Assembly (NCBI RefSeq): GCF_051388915.1
Contig: NZ_JBPKBH010000025.1
Span: 86,595-150,594 of the forward strand
DNA from: Yinghuangia sp051388915
Lineage (GTDB): Bacteria; Actinomycetota; Actinomycetes; Streptomycetales; Streptomycetaceae
Length of the DNA: 64,000 nt
Reading direction: 5' to 3'
How positions within the stretch are numbered: the stretch's first letter is position 1; each line of letters starts with the position of its first letter. Positions 49,598-57,262 of this stretch are shown here, piece after piece. The position numbers and the translations under genes were made by a program. Under the pieces are notes generated by a model. The model saw only the letters and a list, made by a program, of their open reading frames with translations, had not been told where the DNA came from and made no database searches.

Positions 49598-50344
49598 TCA
49601 GTACGTCCACTGCACCGGCCGGGTCATCAGCTCCGGGTAGCGGTGGCGCCAGTACCGTTCGGCCTCCGCGAGGTGCTCGCGCATCGCCGCTTCCGCACGG
49701 TCGGGGTCGCGGGCCTTGAACGCGTCGATGACGGCCTGGTGGGCGTCCGCCACGGCGGACTGCTTGCGCGCGGAGTACTGCACCCCGACGCGCACTCCGT
49801 CGGCGATGGCCTTCAGGGTGCTGACGAAGACGTCCAGCACCACGCTGTGCGCGGCCTCGGCGACGAGACCGTGGAACCGCTGGTTCTGGGTGACGAACAC
49901 TTCGTGCCCGCCGCGGTTCGCCCTCAACTGGGCCACGGAGTCTTCGAGTTCGGCGATCCGGGCGTCGTCGATGCGCTCCGCGGCACGGCGGGCCAGCACG
50001 GGCTCCAAGGCCATGCGGGCGTCGGTGACGTCGGCGAACGAAGCGCCTTCGACCTGGAGGACGAGGCTCAACGCCTCGCTCAGGCTGTCCTTGGGCGGGC
50101 GGCGCACGATCGGGCCTCCACCGGGGCCCGTCTTCAGGGTGATCAGGCCGCGTGCCTCAAGGAGTCGCAGCGCTTCACGCACCGTGGGCCTGCCCGCGCC
50201 GTAGAGGGCCATCATGGCCTGCTCGTTGGGCAGGCGTTCGCCCGGCGGCACCGTGCCGGACAGGATCGGTTGCGCGAGCACGTGGGCGAGCCGCTGCGAC
50301 GTCTTGGGGCCGCGCAAGGACGGTTGCCCGGGGCGCTCGGTCAT
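49598..50344 (-). CDS. GntR-family (FCD/FadR-type) transcription regulator
   Basis: A 248-residue regulator. The winged helix is QRLAHVLAQPILSGTVPPGERLPNEQAMMALYGAGRPTVREALRLLEARGLI (about residues 17-68). The FCD domain keeps the metal-binding pattern (Asp in TDARMALEP, His in QRFHGLVAEA, DAHQAV and MREHLAEA), unlike the regulator at 25980, so it should bind a carboxylate ligand through a metal ion. ATG 50344 sits behind GGGATGG; an upstream in-frame ATG adds 51 residues without homology. Divergent from the amidohydrolase at 50547, with an inverted-repeat site between them. Confidence 0.9.
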   Translation of the reverse strand: MTERPGQPSLRGPKTSQRLAHVLAQPILSGTVPPGERLPNEQAMMALYGAGRPTVREALRLLEARGLITLKTGPGGGPIVRRPPKDSLSEALSLVLQVEGASFADVTDARMALEPVLARRAAERIDDARIAELEDSVAQLRANRGGHEVFVTQNQRFHGLVAEAAHSVVLDVFVSTLKAIADGVRVGVQYSARKQSAVADAHQAVIDAFKARDPDRAEAAMREHLAEAERYWRHRYPELMTRPVQWTY

Positions 50345-50495
50345 GCATCCATCCCGACGGTCGACGGCCTCGAAGGACATTCCTGTATCGAAATATCCTA
50401 GCGAGGCGAAACCGCTCCGACGCGGGGCGCTTCGCAGCGGGGCGCAAACGAGGCGGCGCCCAGCGCCGGCGGATCGGGTCGCGAAGGCCATGGAC

Positions 50496-50520
50496 ATTTA
50501 GCGTATCTCCCACGTTAAAT
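50496..50520. promoter_or_regulatory. ATTTAGCGT-N7-ACGTTAAAT inverted repeat
   Basis: ATTTAGCGT (50496-50504) and ACGTTAAAT (50512-50520) form an inverted repeat with one mismatch around ATCTCCC. It lies 26 bp before the amidohydrolase ATG at 50547 and overlaps a GCGTA-N5-CACGT relative of the 40778 and 55497 sites. It is a likely operator of the neighbouring GntR or a TetR regulator. Confidence 0.6.
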
Positions 50521-50546
50521 ATGACCGCCGATCGAAAGGTGGCCTC

Positions 50547-51746
50547 ATGCACGTCTACGACGTCGACTCGCACTTCGAACCCGCCCCGGACTGGCTCGAC
50601 GCCGTTCCCGCGCTCAAGGCACGCCTGCCGCGCCTTCTGCCACAGGACGAACCGGAGTTCGCCCTCGGGACGGCCGAGCACTTCGCGTACTTCACCTCGG
50701 ACGGCGTCCGCACCCATGTGCCGGTCGGGCAGCGGATCCCGCTCGAAAAGCTCGTCACTCCCGTTCTCCAGGCCATGTACCCGCCCGGCGGGCACGCCGC
50801 GACGATCAACGGCCACTGCCAGCACCCGGAGGTCGACGCCGCGGCCCGCGTCGAGGCGCTCGACGCGCAGGGCATCACGTACCAGAACATCATCAGCGGG
50901 TCCGGCTACACCCTCATGTCCTGCCTGCGCGACCCGCAGTTGGCGCGGGACACGGCGTCGGCGCTGAACACACACCTCGCGGAAGCACTCGGGGCCCATC
51001 GTGACCGCCTGATGCCGGTGACGCTGACCGACTTCGACGACCTGGACTGGGTGGCCGCCGAACTCGCCCGCACCCGGGCCCTCGGCAGCCGCGCCTTCCA
51101 CGTCACGACCGAGTTCAGCAACGGAATCCCGCCGTTCCACCCGGACTTCGACAAAGTCTGGTCGGCCGCGACCGACCTCGGCATGGTCGCCGTCCTGCAC
51201 GTCGGCCTGATGCCGCCGCGGTACCACCCGGCATACGCCAACACCGACGACCCGTCACTCGTCACCCGCATCGGCACGTCGCAGTCGTTCCAGGCCGCGC
51301 AGGTCTACCTCAACGCCCTGGTCTTCGGCGGCGTCTTCGAACGCCACCCCGACCTCACCCTGCTCCTGTGCGAAACCGGCATAGACTGGCTGGAGTTCGC
51401 GGTCGCCAACATGGACGGACGCGCGACCCCCGAGTCCGCCGCCTTCCTCGGGCCCTACCGCCTGCCGCTCAAGCCGAGCGAGTACATCCGGCGCAACGTA
51501 CGCGTCAGCCCGCTCCCCCAGGCGGCGCAGTCGCCAAGGTGGATGTTCCAGGAGCTGCCCGAGGTGGCGGTGTTCTCCTCCGACATGCCGCACTTCGAGG
51601 GCAGCCTGGCGCCGGTCGACTTCTGGCGCGGCGAGCTCGCCGACATCGACGACGCCACCTGGCGGTCGTTCGTCGGCGGCAGCATGGCCGCCGCGTACGC
51701 GCGCATGGGAGATCCGCTGCCGGTTGTCGCGCCCGCGGCTTCCTGA
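50547..51746 (+). CDS. Amidohydrolase family 2 (PF04909) enzyme, divergent paralogue
   Basis: A 399-residue TIM-barrel hydrolase/decarboxylase. The N-terminus reads MHVYDVDSHFEP (DxH), the metal His is in VAVLHVGLMPP (about residue 217), and the catalytic Asp is in AVFSSDMPHFEGS (about residue 347). It lacks the RAYNDWM and MRPGC segments of the three enzymes at 4863, 6274 and 19052, so it belongs to another subgroup. ATG 50547 follows AAAGG by 7 bases. It stands alone between the divergent GntR gene and a strong terminator (51760). Reaction unknown. Confidence 0.87.
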   Translation: MHVYDVDSHFEPAPDWLDAVPALKARLPRLLPQDEPEFALGTAEHFAYFTSDGVRTHVPVGQRIPLEKLVTPVLQAMYPPGGHAATINGHCQHPEVDAAARVEALDAQGITYQNIISGSGYTLMSCLRDPQLARDTASALNTHLAEALGAHRDRLMPVTLTDFDDLDWVAAELARTRALGSRAFHVTTEFSNGIPPFHPDFDKVWSAATDLGMVAVLHVGLMPPRYHPAYANTDDPSLVTRIGTSQSFQAAQVYLNALVFGGVFERHPDLTLLLCETGIDWLEFAVANMDGRATPESAAFLGPYRLPLKPSEYIRRNVRVSPLPQAAQSPRWMFQELPEVAVFSSDMPHFEGSLAPVDFWRGELADIDDATWRSFVGGSMAAAYARMGDPLPVVAPAAS

Positions 51747-51759
51747 GGCCCCCTGTTCG

Positions 51760-51802
51760 GGGCGTGTGCCGGGCGGCTCCGCCGACCGCCCGGCACACGC
51801 CC
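51760..51802. terminator. Strong bidirectional hairpin terminator
   Basis: A 17-bp perfect stem (51760-51776 with 51786-51802; arms begin GGGCGTGTGCC and end GGCACACGCCC) with a 9-base loop, followed by CTCTTCC. It lies between the convergent amidohydrolase and SnoaL-like genes. Confidence 0.85.
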
Positions 51803-51892
51803 TCTTCCGTCCGCGCACCGGCGCGCCGAGGCGTGCGGGCGCGAACGCCCGGCCGACGCCAGGCGGAGGAAGGCGTCGGCCGGACTCCCAGG

Positions 51893-52336
51893 TCAGGCCA
51901 GATCCGGAGGGACCACGGGCCGGTCCATGGCGAACTCGCGGTGCCTGATGCGCCATCCGTGATCCGTGCGGACGACGTGGTCGACGAAGCGGCCGGAGGT
52001 GTTCACGGTGCCGCCGCCCTCCGCTCCCATGCGGAGCATGCCCGTCATGTAGTAGTGCACGGCCGCCCCGTCGGCCTCGGCCTCGATCCACAGGTTCGCG
52101 ACCACGTGCCACGCCTTGCCGCCGGTCCACGTCTCGGTGTCGCGCGCATGCTGGATCTGCGCCGCGAGGCCCTTGTACTCACCGACACCGACGAGCGTGG
52201 TCACGACGTCCTCGGTGAAGACCTCGGCGAACCTGTCGTATTCGCCGTAGTCGGAGAAGTGACAGAAACGGGCCGGGAGTTCGGCGATCTCCAGGCGGTC
52301 GCGCGCGGTCAACTCCGGTTGGCGCGAACTCGGCAT
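51893..52336 (-). CDS. SnoaL-like (NTF2-fold) protein
   Basis: A 147-residue single-domain SnoaL-like protein: RLEIAELPARFCHFSDYGEYDRFAEVFTEDVVTTL, then HVVANLWIEAEADGAAVHYYMTGMLRMG and GRFVDHVVRTDHGWRIRHREFAMDRP. The fold serves in isomerases, dehydratases and ring-hydroxylase small subunits. A catalytic dyad is not obvious. ATG 52336 follows AGGAGG by 5 bases. Last gene of the minus-strand group CoA-transferase, SDR, SnoaL. It may isomerise or dehydrate the keto/hydroxy product of the SDR. Confidence 0.85.
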   Translation of the reverse strand: MPSSRQPELTARDRLEIAELPARFCHFSDYGEYDRFAEVFTEDVVTTLVGVGEYKGLAAQIQHARDTETWTGGKAWHVVANLWIEAEADGAAVHYYMTGMLRMGAEGGGTVNTSGRFVDHVVRTDHGWRIRHREFAMDRPVVPPDLA

Positions 52337-52420
52337 GGCGCCCTCCTCTGCTCTTTCGTGGAAGCTGCGCCGGACGATCGGACCCGGCAAGGAGATCCCC
52401 CGGGCCGGGGTGTCCGTCCG

Positions 52421-53182
52421 CTACGACGTGTAGGAACCGCCGTTGAGGTGGAAGGTCTGCCCGGTGATCCACGAGGCCTCCCCGGAGGCGAGGTAGGCGC
52501 ACAGCGCCCCCGCGTCCTCGGGGACGCCGATGCGGCCGACGGGGAGCCGCGCGGCCATGTCACGCATCATCCCGGCTTCACGCCCGCTGGCGGCCGGGTC
52601 GATGAGACCCAGCGCGACGGTGTTCGCGGTGATGCCGTCCGCCGCGTTCTCAATGGCCAGGTGGCGCATGAAGGCGATCGCGCCGCCCTTGGCCGCCGCG
52701 TACAGGGACACGCCGATCCCCTGGCCGATCACGCCCGAGCCCGAGGCGATGGTGACGATGCGCCCGTGGCCGCGGGCCGCCATGCCGTCGATCACGGCCT
52801 TGACGCAGTTCATCACCCCGAAGAGGTTCACTTCGGTGAAGCGCCGCCAGTCCGCCGGATCGGTCTCCCGGAAGGGCGTCGGGCGGAAGGTGCCCGCGCC
52901 GGCGTTGCCCGCGTTGTTGACGAGGACGTCGACCGGCGCGACCTGGCGTTCGAAGTCGGCCACTGCGTCCATCGCCTGGGTCAAATCGGTGACATCGAAA
53001 GGCAGTTCGTGGGCCTCGCCGCCGGCGTCGCGAATGGACCGCACCGTGTCGCGCGCCCGCTCCCGGTCGATGTCGTTGACCGCGACGCGTGCGCCCTGCC
53101 CTGCGAGTGTGCGGGCGATGCCGGCCCCCACCCCTTGGCCCGCGCCGGTGATCAGAGCGGTCTTGCCGTCCAGGTCAAACAT
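52421..53182 (-). CDS. Short-chain dehydrogenase/reductase (classical SDR)
   Basis: A 253-residue classical SDR with TGAGQGVGAGIA (cofactor motif), NNAGNAG, the catalytic Ser in IASGSGV and Tyr-x3-Lys in LYAAAKGG. An Asp after the second strand (VNDIDRER) favours NAD(H). ATG 53182 follows GGAG by 8 bases. It lies 64 bp after the CoA-transferase stop and 84 bp before the SnoaL-like gene. It probably oxidises a hydroxyacyl intermediate. Confidence 0.92.
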   Translation of the reverse strand: MFDLDGKTALITGAGQGVGAGIARTLAGQGARVAVNDIDRERARDTVRSIRDAGGEAHELPFDVTDLTQAMDAVADFERQVAPVDVLVNNAGNAGAGTFRPTPFRETDPADWRRFTEVNLFGVMNCVKAVIDGMAARGHGRIVTIASGSGVIGQGIGVSLYAAAKGGAIAFMRHLAIENAADGITANTVALGLIDPAASGREAGMMRDMAARLPVGRIGVPEDAGALCAYLASGEASWITGQTFHLNGGSYTS

Positions 53183-53246
53183 GTGTGTGCTCCGGTTGGG
53201 TTCGGTGGTCTGGTTCGCCCCGGTGGGCCGCAGCGCGGCCTGCCGG

Positions 53247-54434
53247 TCACTCGTGTGGCGGCGGATCGTCGAGCGCGTCGAGGATGGCCGCCGTGTGCTC
53301 ACCGAGCAGGGGCGGTGCGCGCCGGATCGGAGGACGCTTGCCGTCCAGCCTCAACGGGGAAGCCACGAGCGGAACTTCGCCCGCGGGGTGAGGCACGGTC
53401 TGGACCAGGTCGGTCGCCGTCACCTGTGGTTCGCGAAACACGTCGTCGATACGGTTCACCGGGGCGCAGGCGATGCCCGCCTGGTGCAGCTTCTTCTCCC
53501 AGACCTGCGTGGACTCGCCCACCAGTGTTGCGGCGAGCAGGGCGTCGAGTTCCTCCCGATGGGCGAGCCGCGAGGCGTTGTCGGCGAAACGCGGGTCGGC
53601 GGCCAGCGCGGGGCGGCCGACGGCGGTGCACAGCGCCATGAACTGGCGGTCGCTGGTCGCGCCGACGACGAGTTGGCCGTCGGCGGTGGGCATCGGTCCG
53701 TACGGCGCCACGTTCGGGTGCAGGTTGCCCAGCAGACCCGGGACGCCGCCGCCGATCAGGTGGTTGGCCCCTTGGTTGATCAGCGCGGACACCCCGCACT
53801 CGAACAGGGGCACCTCGACGCGGGCGGCCCGGCCGTCCGGCCTGGCGCTGCTGCCGTACAGGGCGCCGAGCGCCCCGATCGCCGCGTACAAGCCGGTCAT
53901 GACGTCGACGACGGGCAGCCCGACCTTCGTGGGGCCGGTGAGACCGTGCCCGGTGACGGACATGATCCCCGAGCGGGCCTGCGCCATGGCGTCGTAGCCG
54001 GGCTGGTCCCCGAGCGGACCGGCCGCGGAGGCGCCGCGGACGGACACCCACACGGCATGCGGGCAGGTGTCCCGGATCGTGTCGAGGCCCAGCGAAGTCA
54101 GTTGCCGGGGAAGGAAGTTCTCGATCACCACGTCAGCCGCGGCGGCCAACTCGCGTACGGTCCGGAGGCCGGACTGCTCGCGCAGGTCCAGCACCATGGC
54201 CCGACGGTTCCGGTTGACCGCCAGGTAGTACGCGGCGTCGTCGCCGTGGAACGGCGGACCCCAGCGGCGGGTTTCGTCGCCGAGCGGCGACTCCACCTTG
54301 ATGACGTCGGCACCCAGGTCGGCCAGCACGGTCGCGGCCAGCGGTCCGGCCAGAATGCGGGAGAGGTCGAGGACACGGACCCCGGCAAGAGGCAGGCTCG
54401 GGTCGTGGGCGTCGGCATCTCCAGGCCACGTCAT
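53247..54434 (-). CDS. Family III (CaiB/BaiF) CoA-transferase
   Basis: A 395-residue CoA-transferase of standard length. It has AGVRVLDLSRILAGPLAATVLADLGADVIKVESPLGDETR, NRNRRAMVLDLREQSG and QPGYDAMAQARSGIMSVTG. The catalytic Asp is in LPVVDVMTGLYAA (residue 177). The 'RILAGP' and 'GDETR.WGPP' segments are those of the formyl-CoA/succinyl-CoA:acid transferase branch. ATG 54434 follows GGGTG. Its upstream region is rich in signals: the CAACATAG palindrome, the AGATCTTGC element and GCGTTACGCATA. It is the likely CoA-activating step of the right-hand module. Confidence 0.92.
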   Translation of the reverse strand: MTWPGDADAHDPSLPLAGVRVLDLSRILAGPLAATVLADLGADVIKVESPLGDETRRWGPPFHGDDAAYYLAVNRNRRAMVLDLREQSGLRTVRELAAAADVVIENFLPRQLTSLGLDTIRDTCPHAVWVSVRGASAAGPLGDQPGYDAMAQARSGIMSVTGHGLTGPTKVGLPVVDVMTGLYAAIGALGALYGSSARPDGRAARVEVPLFECGVSALINQGANHLIGGGVPGLLGNLHPNVAPYGPMPTADGQLVVGATSDRQFMALCTAVGRPALAADPRFADNASRLAHREELDALLAATLVGESTQVWEKKLHQAGIACAPVNRIDDVFREPQVTATDLVQTVPHPAGEVPLVASPLRLDGKRPPIRRAPPLLGEHTAAILDALDDPPPHE

Positions 54435-54466
54435 GGGGCACCCTTCGGCGTCAGAGAATCAGCTCA

Positions 54467-54491
54467 CAACATAGCTATCATGACTATGTTG
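54467..54491. promoter_or_regulatory. Perfect 8-bp-arm palindrome upstream of the CoA-transferase
   Basis: CAACATAG (54467-54474) and CTATGTTG (54484-54491) flank a 9-base centre, 33 bp before the ATG at 54434. It is AT-rich in a GC-rich context, with the spacing of a dimeric repressor site. Confidence 0.6.
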
Positions 54492-54494
54492 ACC

Positions 54495-54515
54495 GCAACA
54501 GATCTTGCTTCCGGA
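54495..54515 (-). promoter_or_regulatory. AGATCTTGC upstream element, copy 2
   Basis: 20 of 21 positions match 7534-7554 in the same orientation and at a similar distance (61 bp) from a minus-strand start. Adjacent GCGTTACGCATA (54530-54541) matches 61897-61908 at 11 of 12 positions. Confidence 0.5.
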
Positions 54516-54683
54516 GCTCTTTCGTGTAAGCGTTACGCATATAGCGCGCGGGGCTGGCCCGGGCGTCCGCGGGGGCAGCGGTTCGCCCGCGCAGGGGTCG
54601 GGCGAACCGCCCCCTGCGACTCCGAACTGATCAGCGGGGTACTTCGTCGCCGCCCGTACGCGGCGGCGCAGGCGACGGCGCGC

Positions 54684-55448
54684 TCAGTCGGCGGAGCCGG
54701 TATTGCTGAACATCGGGGCCAGGGGGGCCTTGGGTGCCCTGCGCGGGGCGGGGCGGCGCGGTCTGCCGCCCTTGCCGCCCTTCCCTCCGCGATCGGCCAG
54801 TTCCTCGATCGCTTCGACGGTGATGTCGATGACCAGGTCGTAGAGGCGGCCGAGGGCCCCGGGCAACTCCTCGACAACGGGGGCCACCCGGGCCCGCTCC
54901 TCCTCCGACGCCGACCGCAGCGCTTCCCGCATCACGGGCACCATCTCGACCGTGGGAGTGCGCTTGGCGGCGAGGGTCGCCTGGCCGACGATGGTCGTAC
55001 CGATCAACGCGATGGCCAGCGCCAAATCCTCGTCGGCGAGTTCCAGGGGACCGAGCATGTCCGTGAGCATCACGAAGGACGGCAGCCAGGCCGGCTGCCG
55101 GGTCGAGGCGATGTACGGCAGGAGTTGGGGGTACGGCCGCAGGTGGTCGAAGCTCAGGACCATCCACTCGCGGAGCTTCGCCTGCCACGTGGCGCCCTTC
55201 GGCGCGGTGAACTCCATGTCGGCCATGACCCGGTCGGCGACCGCGTGCAGGAGGTCGTCGCGGTCGGGGAAGTAGCGGTACAGCGCCATCTGCGCCGATT
55301 CCGCGGCCTCCGCCACGCGTTTGATGGTCAGCGGCACCGCCGGGTCCTGGTACACCAGAGCCACCGCCGCGTCGACGATCTGCTCGCGCGACAGACGCGG
55401 CGGCCTTCCCCGCCTGCGTGCGGGTCCGCCATCCGAGGGCTGGGTCAT
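54684..55448 (-). CDS. TetR-family regulator with basic C-terminal tail
   Basis: A 254-residue regulator. The helix-turn-helix is in SREQIVDAAVALVYQDPAVPLTIKRVAEAAESAQMALYRYFPDRDDLLHAVADRV (about residues 20-74). A TetR_C domain follows, then a Gly/Lys/Arg/Pro-rich tail (GGKGGKGGRPRRPAPRRAPKAP) that the close paralogue at 58715 lacks. ATG 55448 follows AAGGA by 6 bases. The GCGTA-N5-TACGC site at 55497 lies 49 bp upstream and may be its autoregulatory operator. It precedes the CoA-transferase gene by 249 bp in the same direction. Confidence 0.9.
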   Translation of the reverse strand: MTQPSDGGPARRRGRPPRLSREQIVDAAVALVYQDPAVPLTIKRVAEAAESAQMALYRYFPDRDDLLHAVADRVMADMEFTAPKGATWQAKLREWMVLSFDHLRPYPQLLPYIASTRQPAWLPSFVMLTDMLGPLELADEDLALAIALIGTTIVGQATLAAKRTPTVEMVPVMREALRSASEEERARVAPVVEELPGALGRLYDLVIDITVEAIEELADRGGKGGKGGRPRRPAPRRAPKAPLAPMFSNTGSAD

Positions 55449-55496
55449 TCCGGTTCCTTCCACCCGTACGGTGCGCACCGCACGCCTCCAGATTAC

Positions 55497-55511
55497 GCGT
55501 ACCATCTACGC
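55497..55511. promoter_or_regulatory. GCGTA-N5-TACGC palindromic site
   Basis: GCGTACCATCTACGC, a perfect inverted repeat flanked by ATT and AAT, 49 bp before the TetR start at 55448. Same architecture as 40778-40792. Confidence 0.58.
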
Positions 55512-55584
55512 AATCCGGTGATCACCGGCGTGGCGCGCTCCCGGAATCCGTGCGGCGTCCGACGCCTGGCACGCGAACCGCGCC

Positions 55585-56223
55585 TCAGGCGGCCCGGTCG
55601 GCTTCGAGCGTGGCGCGCCACACCGAGGTCAGGGTGTCCAGCATCGCGGACCGTTCGCGCGCCCACAGCCCGGACTGCCAGGAGGGCATGAACGTCTCCA
55701 GTTGGTTGACCAGCAGAAACGCACGCCGCCTGGCCTCCGGCCGGGTGAAGTGCGCCCAGCGCGCAGGCGGGTTGAGCAGTGCGCGGATGAACTTCTGCTG
55801 GTGCTCCAGGTGCTGCTGCCGCAGGGTGTGGGGAAGCTGTTCGGCGAAGACCTTGAGGGCCTTCTTGTTCTGCTCGCCGGAATCGACGTACCTGGCCAGC
55901 CAGGCGCGGATGGTGGCATGCGACCAGTCCGGCAGTGCGCCGAACTCCACGAACCTCGCCTCCGTGTCCTCCCAGATGCGGTCGGCGAGCTCGGAGACGA
56001 TGTCGCCCTTACCGGAGTAGTGCAGGTAGAACGTCGCCCGTGCGGCCCCCGCGCGGGCGACCACGTCGTCGACCGTGGTCGCGTCGTAGCCCTTGTCCTC
56101 GAAGACGTCGAGCGCGGCGGACAGCAGCCGCCGACGGGTGAGCTGCTTCTGCTGGGCGCGCAAATCCTGGGCCGGAGCCTCGGGATCACCGGCTTTGGCA
56201 CGTCGACGCGGAGGGGCACTCAT
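55585..56223 (-). CDS. TetR-family regulator
   Basis: A 212-residue regulator. The helix-turn-helix is in TRRRLLSAALDVFEDKGYDATTVDDVVARAGAARATFYLHYSGKGDIVSELADRI (about residues 29-83), followed by a helical ligand domain. It belongs to a TetR group different from the pair at 54684/58715. ATG 56223 is the first good start, with only a weak CGGA site. Divergent from the SnoaL-like gene at 56409; the 56313 site between them could serve both. Confidence 0.88.
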   Translation of the reverse strand: MSAPPRRRAKAGDPEAPAQDLRAQQKQLTRRRLLSAALDVFEDKGYDATTVDDVVARAGAARATFYLHYSGKGDIVSELADRIWEDTEARFVEFGALPDWSHATIRAWLARYVDSGEQNKKALKVFAEQLPHTLRQQHLEHQQKFIRALLNPPARWAHFTRPEARRRAFLLVNQLETFMPSWQSGLWARERSAMLDTLTSVWRATLEADRAA

Positions 56224-56312
56224 TCCGCCAGCGTAGCCATCGCGCCCGACCTCACGCACAGCCGCATGCGCGTGGCGCTCGGAAGATGGCGGTTGTTCTC
56301 CCACGGGTTTAA

Positions 56313-56327
56313 GTGTATCTATTACGC
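56313..56327. promoter_or_regulatory. GTGTA-N5-TACGC site
   Basis: GTGTATCTATTACGC, one mismatch from the GCGTA-N5-TACGC pattern and sharing GTATCT with the sites at 40778 and 50501. It lies 82 bp before the SnoaL-like ATG and 90 bp before the TetR start. Confidence 0.5.
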
Positions 56328-56408
56328 AAACTTGTCCGCCGTCCCCGAGGAACCGTCGTCCCACGGGACCGACGGGCCGGGAGGCGACCACGTCTGAGGA
56401 GAACATGC

Positions 56409-56891
56409 ATGACCGCGCATGACCATCTCGCCGCACACCAGCTCATCAACCGTTGGTGGTTCAACTACGACGAAGGCCGCCTCGACGCCCTGGCCGAACT
56501 GCTCACCGACGACTGCCACCTCGCCTCCCGCACCGAGACCGGGCAGCACCCCCACGAGGAGTTCATCCGCTCCGACAACCGCGGCCCGGAGGCGGCGATG
56601 GCCTGGACGAAGGAGCACCGCCGGCACAGCCCGTACCCGCTGCGCCACCACGCCGCCAACGTTCACGTCGTGGCCGAGCGCGACGACGAGATCGACCTGG
56701 ACTCCTACTTGTTCGTGACCCAGATCGTCGAGCGGACGCCGAGCACCCTCTCCAGCGGCATCGTCCACTGGACGCTGGCGAAGACCGACCAGGGCTACAA
56801 GATCCGCCGCAAGGAAGTCGTCCTGGACTCGATCGAATCCGCCGCCTTCCACGAGGTCGAGTTCGTCGCGGACCGCCAGAAAACCTGGTAG
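56409..56891 (+). CDS. SnoaL-like/ring-hydroxylase beta-subunit-like protein
   Basis: A 160-residue NTF2-fold protein: AAHQLINRWWFNYDEGRLDALAELLTDDCHLASRTETG, LRHHAANVHVVAERDDEIDLDSYLFVTQIVERTPSTLSSG and VHWTLAKTDQGYKIRRKEVVLDSIE. The last part resembles small subunits of aromatic-ring dioxygenases as well as SnoaL proteins, but no large subunit is present. ATG 56409 follows AGGAG; another ATG lies 4 bases upstream in a different frame. Its partner may be the gene at 57263. Function uncertain. Confidence 0.8.
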   Translation: MTAHDHLAAHQLINRWWFNYDEGRLDALAELLTDDCHLASRTETGQHPHEEFIRSDNRGPEAAMAWTKEHRRHSPYPLRHHAANVHVVAERDDEIDLDSYLFVTQIVERTPSTLSSGIVHWTLAKTDQGYKIRRKEVVLDSIESAAFHEVEFVADRQKTW

Positions 56892-57262
56892 GCCCGCAAT
56901 CGCGCGCCGAAGAACCGCCGGAGTGCAGGCGAAAGCCCACCACCGGTTCTTCGGCCGCGACGCGGCGAGCCCGGTCGTTCCGCCGGACGGATCAGCCGGT
57001 GGTCGACCTGCGGTGACGACGCGACCGCGCTGATCCCCCCATGTGGGTGTTCATCGGCCGACCCTCCGCGTATGTGCGCGCGATGCGGGCGGCCGGAACC
57101 GCGGCGCCGGCTGAGCACTTCGCGGCGAACACCTCGCAGAGCCGCGTAGCACTTCGCGGCGAACACCTCGCAGAGCCGCGTCCCCCGAATCCTCGCCCTC
57201 GTCGAGCAGCTGCCTGGTGGTGCCGGCGTCGGCGCCACCGGGCAGCGTGCGGTCGTCGGGCG
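56892..57262. other. Intergenic region between convergent genes
   Basis: A 371-bp stretch with no supported gene. Its only clear structure is the 34-bp tandem repeat at 57114-57181. CCGGTTCTTCGGC at about 56942 and its partner GCCGAAGAACCGCCGG at 56907 form a loose inverted repeat that may act as a terminator for the SnoaL-like gene. Confidence 0.5.
57114..57181. repeat. Perfect 34-bp tandem repeat, two copies
   Basis: 57114-57147 and 57148-57181 are identical (AGCACTTCGCGGCG ... CAGAGCCGCGT). The unit is not a multiple of three and lies outside any supported gene. Confidence 0.9.
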
